Positions 1 through 8,689 of a DNA stretch of 64,000 nucleotides are shown in pieces. Every line of letters begins with the position of its first letter. Position 1 is the stretch's first letter. The translations under genes were made by a program, and so were the position numbers. The notes beneath the pieces are model-generated. The model did no database searches, was not told the DNA's origin, and worked only from the letters and a program-made list of their open reading frames with translations. The stretch is taken from the NCBI RefSeq assembly GCF_016918735.1, contig NZ_JAFFPR010000060.1:186001-250000 (forward strand). The letters are read 5' to 3'. Source of the stretch: Leptospira abararensis (GTDB taxonomy: Bacteria; Spirochaetota; Leptospiria; Leptospirales; Leptospiraceae).

Positions 1-339
1 ACCATGTTTGGTTCTCAATTCTTAACTTGGAGAGGACTCCCACTCATACCTACTGACAAACTTCTTGTGAATGGTGAAACAAATCCAAAATCAGCGACTG
101 GAACTTCTAATATCTTACTTCTTAGAGTCGGTGAAAAAAAACAAGGTGTTGTGGGACTTTTCCAATCAAATTTACCAGGGGAACAAACTCCAGGCCTTTC
201 GGTTCGCTTTATGGGAATTAACAGATCTGCCATTGGTTCGTATTTGATTTCTCTTTACTGCTCCGCAGCCATACTTACGGACGATGCCATAGCGGCACTA
301 GACAACGTAGATGTGGGAAATTATTATGAATACAAATGA
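1..339 (+). CDS. Family 2A encapsulin shell protein (SrpI-like), 3' end only
   Basis: Only the last 112 codons are present; the reading frame is open through base 1, so the ATG at 4 is probably an internal methionine. The visible part contains GVVGL, PGEQTPGLSVRFMGI and LISLYCSAAILTDDA, which I recognise as the C-terminal part of the HK97-fold shell protein of family 2A encapsulins (SrpI of cyanobacteria). Such shells self-assemble into icosahedral protein compartments. The next gene encodes a cysteine desulfurase with a long N-terminal extension, the known cargo type of this family, which supports the call. The stop at 337-339 lies inside the start region of that gene. The rest of the shell gene is outside the window. 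Confidence 0.85.
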   Translation, partial: TMFGSQFLTWRGLPLIPTDKLLVNGETNPKSATGTSNILLLRVGEKKQGVVGLFQSNLPGEQTPGLSVRFMGINRSAIGSYLISLYCSAAILTDDAIAALDNVDVGNYYEYK

Positions 340-1834
340 TCCGAGTTTTCTAAAACTTAACCCGGATTCAATCACAGATGGCATCGGTGCGAATTTTCCT
401 GATGAAAGGTCGCTCGAAAAATTGGCTCGGGAAATGTTTGGCGTATTGCAATCATTTGGCGGAAGTAATATTCCCACAAATGTTTTGTCTTCTCAGAATG
501 TTCAGAAAGAGAAATTACCTTACTTAGAAGATTTGAAATTAACGGAAACAGGTTTTTCCTACTCCGATTTTCAATCATTCCCAACCACCAACATACCACA
601 GTCAGGTGGCGGAAACATTGCTTCAGCAAGAAGGGACTTTCCCATCCTAACTGAAACTGTCAATGGAAAACCGTTGGTTTGGCTCGACAATGCGGCAACC
701 ACCCAGAAGCCAACTTCCGTGATTGAAAGGTTATCTCATTTTTACTTCCATGAGAATTCCAATATCCATCGTGCGGCTCATACTCTTGCTGCAAGATCTA
801 CTGATGCTTATGAAAAAGCTAGGTCTCTTGTACAAGGATTTATCGGAGCGGGTAGTGTAGAAGAAATTGTTTTTGTGAGAGGAACCACGGAAGGAATCAA
901 CCTCCTTTCCAACATCCTCTCCGACAAACAGATCCAAGCTGGTGATGAAATTCTAATCACCCACTTAGAACACCACGCAAACATAGTTCCTTGGCAGATG
1001 GTCTGCGCGAAAAAGGGTGCGAAGTTAAAAGTGGCTCCTGTGGATGATTCGGGACAAATCATTTTAAGTGAATACGAACGACTGTTAAATTCTAAAACAA
1101 AAATCGTATCGATCACACAAGTATCCAATGCTTTAGGAACAGTGGTTCCTGTGGAAGAGATGACAAGGTCGGCTCATAAAGTGGGGGCTCTTGTGATAGT
1201 GGATGGAGCTCAGTCTGTCTCTCATATGCCAGTGAACGTACAAGAGATCGACTGCGACTTCTTCGTGTTTAGTGGTCATAAACTTTTTGCCCCTACAGGG
1301 ATCGGTGTGGTTTACGGGAAAAAAGCCATCTTAGACAGTTTGCCTCCCTGGCAAGGAGGAGGGAATATGATTAAGGATGTCAACTTTGATCACACTACTT
1401 TTCAAGAAGCACCTTTCCGATTTGAAGCAGGAACCGGTAACATTGCAGATGCGGTCGGACTCGGAGCTGCCATTGAATATCTAAACAAGTTCGGGATGAA
1501 ACAAATTTCTGCATTCGAACACGATCTATTGGAATATGGCACCAAAGAACTGTTAAAGGTACCAGGACTTCGTTTGATAGGAACTGCTAAAGACAAAGCA
1601 GGTGTTTTATCGTTTGTGGTGGATGGATTCAAAACGGAAGAAATTGGAAAACGATTGGCTGAAGAAGGAATTGCTGTACGAGCAGGTCACCATTGTGCGC
1701 AACCGATTTTGCGAAGATTTGGATTGGAATCCACAGTGAGACCATCACTTGCCTTTTACAATTCTTGTGAAGACATTGATGCACTGATTCGAGTGTTGTT
1801 TCAATTAGGAAGTCGGAACCGGATTGGAATTTAG
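326..1834 (+). CDS. Cysteine desulfurase (SufS-like) with encapsulin-cargo N-terminal extension
   Basis: PLP enzyme that takes sulfur from L-cysteine as an enzyme-bound persulfide and releases alanine. From ATG 326 it is about 502 aa. The class V aminotransferase domain begins near residue 98 (RRDFPIL) and shows LDNAATTQKP, THLEHHANIVPW, VDGAQ, the PLP lysine in FSGHK (K319) and the catalytic cysteine in RAGHHCAQP (C457). The first ~95 residues are low in aromatics and rich in Ser, Asn, Pro and Gln. Ordinary SufS lacks such an extension, whereas cysteine desulfurase cargo of family 2A encapsulins has a disordered one. ATG 326 has GGGA seven bases upstream; an in-frame ATG at 311 has no ribosome binding site. 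The start overlaps the shell gene by 14 bases, so translation is probably coupled. Confidence 0.92.
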   Translation: MNTNDPSFLKLNPDSITDGIGANFPDERSLEKLAREMFGVLQSFGGSNIPTNVLSSQNVQKEKLPYLEDLKLTETGFSYSDFQSFPTTNIPQSGGGNIASARRDFPILTETVNGKPLVWLDNAATTQKPTSVIERLSHFYFHENSNIHRAAHTLAARSTDAYEKARSLVQGFIGAGSVEEIVFVRGTTEGINLLSNILSDKQIQAGDEILITHLEHHANIVPWQMVCAKKGAKLKVAPVDDSGQIILSEYERLLNSKTKIVSITQVSNALGTVVPVEEMTRSAHKVGALVIVDGAQSVSHMPVNVQEIDCDFFVFSGHKLFAPTGIGVVYGKKAILDSLPPWQGGGNMIKDVNFDHTTFQEAPFRFEAGTGNIADAVGLGAAIEYLNKFGMKQISAFEHDLLEYGTKELLKVPGLRLIGTAKDKAGVLSFVVDGFKTEEIGKRLAEEGIAVRAGHHCAQPILRRFGLESTVRPSLAFYNSCEDIDALIRVLFQLGSRNRIGI

Positions 1835-1835
1835 T

Positions 1836-2702
1836 TCAAATAGTAAAATCTAGTCCCTGGATTTCGTTCGAACTTCTCACTCTCACTTCTGATTTCTGAT
1901 ACACAACGGAATACGGAGGAATGCTTTGGGTAATCCAGGCATTTCCTCCGATGATTGACTGTTTGCCGATGACAGTTTCTCCACCTAGGATTGTAGCTCC
2001 CGCATAAATCACCACTCCCTCTTCAATCGTAGGATGACGTTTTTGTTTCGCCAAAGACTTGTTTACCGATAAAGCTCCGAGAGTGACACCTTGGTAAATT
2101 TTTACGTTGTCGGCAATTTGCGTAGTTTCTCCGATCACAATCCCCGTTCCATGGTCCATAAAAAAAGCTCTGCCAATTTCTGCCCCCGGATGGATATCAA
2201 TTCCAGTAGCTTCGTGAGCCACACCCGATAGAAGTTTAGGGAAAATGGGTAAGGAAGATTTAAAAAAATAATTTGCCACTCTGTGGACAGCACCAGCGTA
2301 AAACCCCGAATAGGCGAGAATTACTTCATGGATACTTTCAGCAGCCGGATCTCCTAAGAAGGCAGCTTCGGCATCTTCCCACATCCATTGGTACAAACCA
2401 GGAAGTTTAGCAACAAAGTTATGCAGAATATCATCCAATGCGACAACACGACCAAACTCTCTATCCGCATAAGAGGCATAAGGTTCTAATAGATTTTTCC
2501 AACGGATACGAAATAGTTCCAATTGATCCATGATTTGGTCCTTGGAGGAAAAATTACGCTCCGAATGGTATCCAGAAAATAGAATCGAAAACAATTCTTC
2601 TAAAAAGCGGCTGGCCACTTGTTTTCCGCCTACTACGGATTCAGGGATGGATTGGCGATTCAGTATGGATGTATAAAATTCGCCTTGTCCGTTCGATAAC
2701 AT
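1836..2702 (-). CDS. cysE: Serine O-acetyltransferase
   Basis: Makes O-acetylserine from L-serine and acetyl-CoA, the first committed step of cysteine synthesis. The 288-aa protein has a helical N-terminal half and a left-handed beta-helix half of hexapeptide repeats (about residues 170-275), with HPGAEIG, DHGTGIVIGET and HPTIEEG, all typical of SATase. It is convergent with the cysteine desulfurase, the two stop codons being one base apart. A serine acetyltransferase is one of the recurrent neighbours of family 2A encapsulins, so it may raise the cysteine supply for the desulfurase; that functional link is inferred. Start ATG 2702; 143 bp separate it from the divergent ABC-F gene. Confidence 0.92.
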   Translation of the reverse strand: MLSNGQGEFYTSILNRQSIPESVVGGKQVASRFLEELFSILFSGYHSERNFSSKDQIMDQLELFRIRWKNLLEPYASYADREFGRVVALDDILHNFVAKLPGLYQWMWEDAEAAFLGDPAAESIHEVILAYSGFYAGAVHRVANYFFKSSLPIFPKLLSGVAHEATGIDIHPGAEIGRAFFMDHGTGIVIGETTQIADNVKIYQGVTLGALSVNKSLAKQKRHPTIEEGVVIYAGATILGGETVIGKQSIIGGNAWITQSIPPYSVVYQKSEVRVRSSNEIQGLDFTI

Positions 2703-2845
2703 TTCACTCTATTAAGAAGTTTTGTTGAAATCAGTGAATTCTAAAAAAGAGGGGACTACAAAAACCAAATCAAAGTCGATAAATCAGATGTACATTCAAG
2801 CCAAAATATTGAATGAGATTGTCCATTTGACCCTATTTCCATCTC

Positions 2846-4723
2846 ATGGACATTGTGCTAGTCTCTGTTTCCAAACTTTCCAAAACCATCGGCGAAAAAA
2901 AACTCTTTCAAAACCTTGATTTCTCTATTAGTGAAGGAGAAAAACTCGCCATTGTTGGGATCAATGGTTCTGGTAAATCCACCCTACTTCGAGCCATCCT
3001 CGGCAAAGAAGAAACGGACTCCGGCCAAATCATCAAAAATAATAATCTCAAAATCTCCATCCTTGACCAAAATCCTGTTTTTGATCAGAAGGAAACCATC
3101 CTCGATCATATCTACAAAGGTGATAACAAACTAGTCAAAACCATTCGCCAGTATGAAGATATCTGTGACCGAATGAGTGAAGGTGTCGAAGGACTCGATG
3201 ATGAGTTTACCGAAATTTCCGGGGAGATGGACAGACTGTCCGCTTGGGATTATGAACAACAAGTTAAGTCCATATTAAAAGAATTAGGTGTTGAAAAGTT
3301 AGAAAGAAAGATGTCTGAGTTATCAGGAGGGATGCTTAAAAAAGTAGAACTCGCAAAGTCTCTCATCGACGAAAGTAATTTACTCATTTTGGATGAACCG
3401 ACAAACCACTTGGATGTAAAATCAATTTTATGGTTAGAAGATTATCTGGCAGGCCTCGACAAAGCCATCATTCTCATCACTCATGACAGATATTTTTTAG
3501 ATCGGATTGTGAATAAAATTTTGGAACTCGACCGTGGCAGTCATTTCCTTTATGAAGGGAACTATTCTATTTATTTAGAACGAAAAGTAGAAAGAGAAGA
3601 AACCCTCCAAAAACAAGAAGATAAAATCAAACAATTTCTCAAACAAGAAGTGAAGTGGTTGAAACGCCAACCCAAAGCTCGTTCCACAAAACAAAAGGCA
3701 CGGATTGAACGTGCAAGCGAACTACAAAATAGAGAAAAACGCGAAGAACAAAAAGATTTAGAACTTAGTGTTGCAGCCAAACGCCAAGGGAAAACCATTT
3801 TAGAAATTCATAATCTAAAGAAGGCCATTGCTGATAAATTACTCATCAACGATTTTACTTATACCTTTAAAGCCAAAGAAAGACTCGGTGTGATTGGACC
3901 CAACGGTATTGGGAAATCGACTTTACTCAACTTAATGGCAGGCCGCATTACGCCTGATAGTGGGTACATCAAACCTGGAATGAATACAAAAGTTGGTTAT
4001 TTTGACCAGACAAGTTCGGAACTTCCCCTCGATCGAAATGTTCTCGATTATATCAAAGACGTTGCCGGTGAGATGATAGAAACCGAATCGGGTGAAAAAA
4101 TCTCTGCGGCAAAGATGTTGGAACGATTTTTATTTGATGGAAAGTTGCAATACACACCGATCGCCAAACTATCGGGAGGCGAAAGACGTAGACTTTTTCT
4201 TGTGCAGATCTTAATGACTGGCCCGAACTTTCTCATCTTAGATGAACCGACCAATGATTTGGACATCCAAACACTTTCTGTTTTAGAATCCTTCCTGGAT
4301 GAATTTCCAGGAACCGTTGTGATTGTATCGCATGATCGTTACTTTTTAGATAGAACGGCTGAGAGCCTACTTATCTTTCGAAAGGAAGGAAAACTAGACC
4401 ACTATATAGGAACCTTCTCTTCCTTTTTAGAAACAGATACTTTGGAATTAGAAAGTGAACCTAGTTCCCCAAAACAGACCGTAGTTCCCCAAGTGACAAC
4501 TACAACGGGGAAACCACAAAAATCCAAACAAGACCAAAAGAAACTCTCGAAATTAGAATCTGAAATTGCGAAGTTAGAGTCCACAAAACTAGAATTAGAA
4601 AAGAAATTAAGTACATTCGCAAATGATCATACCGAACTAAGCAAAATAACCGAAGAAATCCAAAAGATAGAGTCGGAAATTCTTTACAAAATGGAGGAAT
4701 GGGAAATGCTTCATTCCGAATGA
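2846..4723 (+). CDS. uup: ABC-F family ATPase, Uup-like
   Basis: 625-aa soluble protein with two ABC cassettes and no membrane segment, as in ABC-F proteins that act on ribosomes. First cassette: Walker A GINGSGKST (about 38-46), signature LSGGMLKK, Walker B LLILDEPTNHLD. A charged linker follows, rich in Lys, Glu and Gln. Second cassette: GPNGIGKST, LSGGERRR and FLILDEPTNDLD. The last ~70 residues (from about 555) are a Lys/Glu/Leu coiled coil like the C-terminal domain of Uup, which separates it from EttA. Its 3' end overlaps the next gene. The start has no clear Shine-Dalgarno sequence but matches the usual N-terminus of the family. Confidence 0.9.
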   Translation: MDIVLVSVSKLSKTIGEKKLFQNLDFSISEGEKLAIVGINGSGKSTLLRAILGKEETDSGQIIKNNNLKISILDQNPVFDQKETILDHIYKGDNKLVKTIRQYEDICDRMSEGVEGLDDEFTEISGEMDRLSAWDYEQQVKSILKELGVEKLERKMSELSGGMLKKVELAKSLIDESNLLILDEPTNHLDVKSILWLEDYLAGLDKAIILITHDRYFLDRIVNKILELDRGSHFLYEGNYSIYLERKVEREETLQKQEDKIKQFLKQEVKWLKRQPKARSTKQKARIERASELQNREKREEQKDLELSVAAKRQGKTILEIHNLKKAIADKLLINDFTYTFKAKERLGVIGPNGIGKSTLLNLMAGRITPDSGYIKPGMNTKVGYFDQTSSELPLDRNVLDYIKDVAGEMIETESGEKISAAKMLERFLFDGKLQYTPIAKLSGGERRRLFLVQILMTGPNFLILDEPTNDLDIQTLSVLESFLDEFPGTVVIVSHDRYFLDRTAESLLIFRKEGKLDHYIGTFSSFLETDTLELESEPSSPKQTVVPQVTTTTGKPQKSKQDQKKLSKLESEIAKLESTKLELEKKLSTFANDHTELSKITEEIQKIESEILYKMEEWEMLHSE

Positions 4724-6453
4724 AGACAGTCCTATATACAAGAATTTTTATTTGGACACCCATCATCTTTATTGGGTACTTCATCTCAGCTCAGATTGGT
4801 TTTAAAATTGCCTTTTTAAATAGCCAAGTTTCTCCCGTTTGGCCCCCAGAAGGCGTAGGCCTTGCATCACTTCTTCTCCTTGGTCCGGTTGCCTTACCTG
4901 GAATTTACTTAGGAGCCACACTTGCTAATTTTTTTAACAACCCTCATTTACCTACAGCATTTATTATCGGAATTGGAAATACCCTTAGCAGTTATATAAA
5001 CTACAGCATCATCAAACGAGTCACAGAAAAAAGTGATCCTATCTATTCTACAAAGGATTTAATTTATTTTCTAAGCATTGGAACCTTTCCTGGATCTCTT
5101 GTGAGCACTGTGCTCGGTGTTACCAGTTTATGGTATTGGGATTTTTTATCTTCAGACTTATACTTCAATGTATTTTTTACTTGGTTCTCAGGAGAGATGT
5201 TGGGTTTTCTCATTGTTGCTCCCCTACTTTATGTTTGGTTCCATCCCAAAGCAAAACTAAAGTTAGAACTACGCAAACAAATCGAACTGCTACTTTGGAT
5301 CATTTTAGTGTATATATCGGGCTCTATTGCTTTTAGTGACGAGTGGCCCTTACTTTTTTTACCCATTCCTTTTGTCATTGTCACAAGCATTCGGTTTCGT
5401 CAGTTCGGTGCCACACTGGCAACTGTTGTCCTCGCATTTACCGCTGTGACACTGACCATTGAAGGAAAAGGTGTATTTGCAAGGCGTGATGCGAGCGGAC
5501 TTTCGATCAATGACTCACTTATCTTTTTAGATGCCTTTTTATTTTGTATCAGTGGGATTGCTTACTTTTTGGTAACGGCCACGAGGGAAAGAGAAAGAGC
5601 ACAACTCGCATCGTTAAGATCCTTACAAGTTCTAAATGAACTGAAAGAAAAAGCCAATGAAGAATTGGAACAAAAGGTATTGGAAAGAACGGCAGTCATC
5701 GAAGAACAAAGATCGGAAATCGAAAAACAATTGGATATGGCAAAACGGATCCAAGAATCCCTTTTTCCTCAGAAAGAAGTTTTTCCTGAAGGTGTGGAAA
5801 TTCTTTTCAAGAACATTCCCATGATGAAAGTGGGTGGTGATTTGTATGATATTGTTTGGAAACCCGAAAAATTCGAGTTAGGTGTTTTTATTTGTGATGT
5901 TTCTGGTCATGGAATTCCGGCAGCCCTACTCAGTGCCCTTGTCAAAACCTCCCTTGACAAATGGAAAGAAGACCCCTCCAACCTAAAAGAAAATTTAGAA
6001 TCGATTCGAAACCAAATCATTCCCAATCTTCGGGAACATTTTGTAACGGCTAGTTTACTTCATTTACATACAGATTCGGGTAAACTTCGTTTTGCTCGTG
6101 CAGGACATTTTCCTCTTTTTATCATTCGTTCTTCCGGTGCCATGGTAAGTTTAAAACCTATGGGAAGAATCATCACTCCTATCTTTGCTATTCTTGCCGA
6201 AGAAGAAAAATTCCAACTGGAACCAGGTGATTTGATTGTGATGTTAACCGATGGCCTAACAGAAGCGAGAGCCCCGGACTCTTACCAAATGTATGGAGAA
6301 GAAAGACTCCTCCATTTGATTCGTGATATGAGAAAAAAACCTCTGATAGAAATTAGAGATCAGGTTTTTCAATCGGTCATCCAACTTTCTGGAGGGATCA
6401 CGGCCATCCAAGATGATTTGACCTTTGGACTCATTCGTTATACGGGCGTTTGA
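4699..6453 (+). CDS. MASE1 membrane sensor with SpoIIE/PP2C serine phosphatase domain
   Basis: 584 aa. The first ~290 residues hold about eight hydrophobic segments starting WTPIIFIGYFI and the SPVWPPEGVG motif typical of the MASE1 integral membrane sensor domain. A coiled coil (about 300-350, ERTAVIEEQRSEIEKQ) leads to a SpoIIE-type PP2C phosphatase domain with GGDLYDIV, CDVSGHGIPAAL, ARAGHFPLFI and VMLTDGLTEARA, keeping the metal-binding aspartates. Such proteins usually dephosphorylate an anti-sigma antagonist in a partner-switching pathway; no antagonist gene is adjacent. It overlaps the end of uup by 25 bases. ATG 4720, which forms an ATGA overlap with the uup stop, is an equally good start. 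Confidence 0.88.
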   Translation: MGNASFRMKTVLYTRIFIWTPIIFIGYFISAQIGFKIAFLNSQVSPVWPPEGVGLASLLLLGPVALPGIYLGATLANFFNNPHLPTAFIIGIGNTLSSYINYSIIKRVTEKSDPIYSTKDLIYFLSIGTFPGSLVSTVLGVTSLWYWDFLSSDLYFNVFFTWFSGEMLGFLIVAPLLYVWFHPKAKLKLELRKQIELLLWIILVYISGSIAFSDEWPLLFLPIPFVIVTSIRFRQFGATLATVVLAFTAVTLTIEGKGVFARRDASGLSINDSLIFLDAFLFCISGIAYFLVTATRERERAQLASLRSLQVLNELKEKANEELEQKVLERTAVIEEQRSEIEKQLDMAKRIQESLFPQKEVFPEGVEILFKNIPMMKVGGDLYDIVWKPEKFELGVFICDVSGHGIPAALLSALVKTSLDKWKEDPSNLKENLESIRNQIIPNLREHFVTASLLHLHTDSGKLRFARAGHFPLFIIRSSGAMVSLKPMGRIITPIFAILAEEEKFQLEPGDLIVMLTDGLTEARAPDSYQMYGEERLLHLIRDMRKKPLIEIRDQVFQSVIQLSGGITAIQDDLTFGLIRYTGV

Positions 6454-6457
6454 CGAT

Positions 6458-6907
6458 TTACTCCTTCAAAGGAGGCTCTAGAAATTCTTCTATACAAGGA
6501 AGTAGGATCTCTGATCTTTCTTTTTCATTCATGGGACCAAGTTCTCCACCTCGAGGAATGACAGATTTTTCATAATCAGCGTAATTTACATTAGAAACCA
6601 TTTCGATGATTTCTATTTGAGCTGTGTTGGTTTGACGAAGGTAAGCACCGCAAGAGATAAAGGAACCGAGAGATGTATTCTTTTTTCGATAAAACAAAAT
6701 CTTATAGGAATCTGGATAGGGAGAATAACTACGCAATCGCTGCGGGTATTGTTCTTTCTTCGCTAGGATCCAACCATGGATATCCATCCCTTCAGGTAAA
6801 GTTACCGGATTTTTGGGATACACTCTCTTTTCTGGTGGCAAGAGGCTCGCACATCCCACCAAAAGAAAGGCGGAGAGAAACAGGAATAGAAAAATAAAAC
6901 ATAGCAA
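6458..6907 (-). CDS. Putative lipoprotein, unknown function
   Basis: 149-aa secreted protein with a short hydrophobic N-terminus and the lipobox LLVGC (Cys at about 19), so probably a membrane-anchored lipoprotein. The mature part has four further features worth noting: a Pro-rich start, a Tyr/Lys-rich middle (YKILFYRKK), a CGAYLRQTNTAQ segment and a second pair of cysteines near the C-terminus. No family is recognised. The longest frame begins at TTG with no ribosome binding site and no in-frame ATG before the signal peptide, so the start is uncertain. Its 3' end nearly touches the convergent SpoIIE gene. Confidence 0.6.
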   Translation of the reverse strand: MLCFIFLFLFLSAFLLVGCASLLPPEKRVYPKNPVTLPEGMDIHGWILAKKEQYPQRLRSYSPYPDSYKILFYRKKNTSLGSFISCGAYLRQTNTAQIEIIEMVSNVNYADYEKSVIPRGGELGPMNEKERSEILLPCIEEFLEPPLKE

Positions 6908-7008
6908 GGAACAAATCGAACGCGAGATGGCATTCTATTCGGACAGATTGTACGGAAAGGCACAGTTGAGTCCGAAGAGAGTTGGTAAAGATTCAAATTT
7001 CCCAAGAT

Positions 7009-7341
7009 CTATAACCTCCACTTTCCTGGGTTCCCCATATTATGGTATCTACCCGCAGGTACATGGAGGGGATTGTGACCGCCACCATGGTGGGGAGATT
7101 GGAAGGAAGACCGTCCCCCATTGTAGGGGTAATTGTATCCATTCCCGTTTTGGTATTGGTATGGATAGTGGCGGAAGTTCTGTCCATTCCCACCGCGATA
7201 TCTGTCATTATAGGGATCGTGTGCGAAAGAAGATGTCACACATCCTCCGCCAAGAAGACCAACAAAAAACAAGGAGCAGAAAAACCTAATGAGTCTTTGA
7301 CGGTTAAGCTTTTCCACGGATTCAAAATTGATTCTGTTCAT
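7009..7341 (-). CDS. Small Gly/Asn/Tyr-rich lipoprotein
   Basis: From ATG 7341 the product is about 110 aa: basic n-region, hydrophobic stretch and lipobox LLGGGC, then a mature part of low complexity rich in Gly, Asn, Tyr and His (for example YPYQYQNGNGYNYP) and without a recognisable fold. ATG 7341 has GGA six bases upstream; ATG 7344, ATG 7371 and TTG 7395 are alternatives with longer n-regions. With the 7341 start, the leader contains a strongly palindromic region (7353-7413). The composition suggests a surface-exposed or matrix-like protein, but nothing in the sequence assigns a function. Confidence 0.55.
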   Translation of the reverse strand: MNRINFESVEKLNRQRLIRFFCSLFFVGLLGGGCVTSSFAHDPYNDRYRGGNGQNFRHYPYQYQNGNGYNYPYNGGRSSFQSPHHGGGHNPLHVPAGRYHNMGNPGKWRL

Positions 7342-7352
7342 CATGAATCCAG

Positions 7353-7413
7353 TATAGGTGAGATAAAACATTTCTCCAATGGAGGGTTTCCGCAATTGCG
7401 GTGATCACCTATA
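7353..7413. promoter_or_regulatory. Nested palindromes upstream of the Gly/Asn/Tyr-rich lipoprotein
   Basis: Outer arms TATAGGTGA (7353-7361) and TCACCTATA (7405-7413) are exact inverted repeats. Inside and overlapping them are CTCCA/TGGAG (about 7374-7384), CCGCAATTGCGG (7390-7401) and GGTGATCACC (7400-7409), the last two being perfect palindromes sharing two bases. This could be a protein-binding operator or, in a transcript of the minus strand, a folded 5' leader of the lipoprotein gene. Confidence 0.5.
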
Positions 7414-7474
7414 CGAATGGTTTCTGTTGGATTAAAATCACAAAAGGCTGGGGAAGAAATATTATGTCTCTTAT

Positions 7475-7556
7475 GCGCCCTTGATGGGGAGGAGGCGTCA
7501 GCCGTCCGAAGGACCGAAGCGAACGCGGAGTCCGGACCGAGCAAGGAAAGGCGCCC
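7475..7556. repeat. GC-rich structured intergenic element, likely dispersed repeat
   Basis: An 82-bp block of about 70% G+C in a window that is otherwise clearly AT-rich. It is bounded by GCGCC and GGCGC arms and contains short dyads GTCCGAAGGAC (7504-7514) and GTCCGGAC (7530-7537). No coding frame in it resembles a protein. It resembles GC-rich repeated intergenic sequences of leptospiral genomes as I remember them, but there is no second copy in this window. It lies between the divergent lipoprotein and ilvC genes. Confidence 0.45.
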
Positions 7557-7594
7557 TAATTCGTTCTTGTTTCCCTCCTAATAGTTAAAAATGA

Positions 7595-8638
<1,044 letters not shown>

Positions 8639-8689
8639 TTTTTAAGGTAACAACAGTTTAAGTCTAAAGAAAGGAAGAAGGGATTTTAT

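Noticed and set aside
2722..2919. 65-codon frame before the ABC-F gene
   Set aside because: It overlaps the true ABC-F start in another frame and has no ribosome binding site or recognisable product.
7042..7404. Plus-strand open frame opposite the small lipoprotein, with hydrophobic codons
   Set aside because: It is antisense to the lipoprotein gene, which has a lipobox and signal peptide. The hydrophobicity mirrors the Asn/Tyr/His-rich codons on the other strand.
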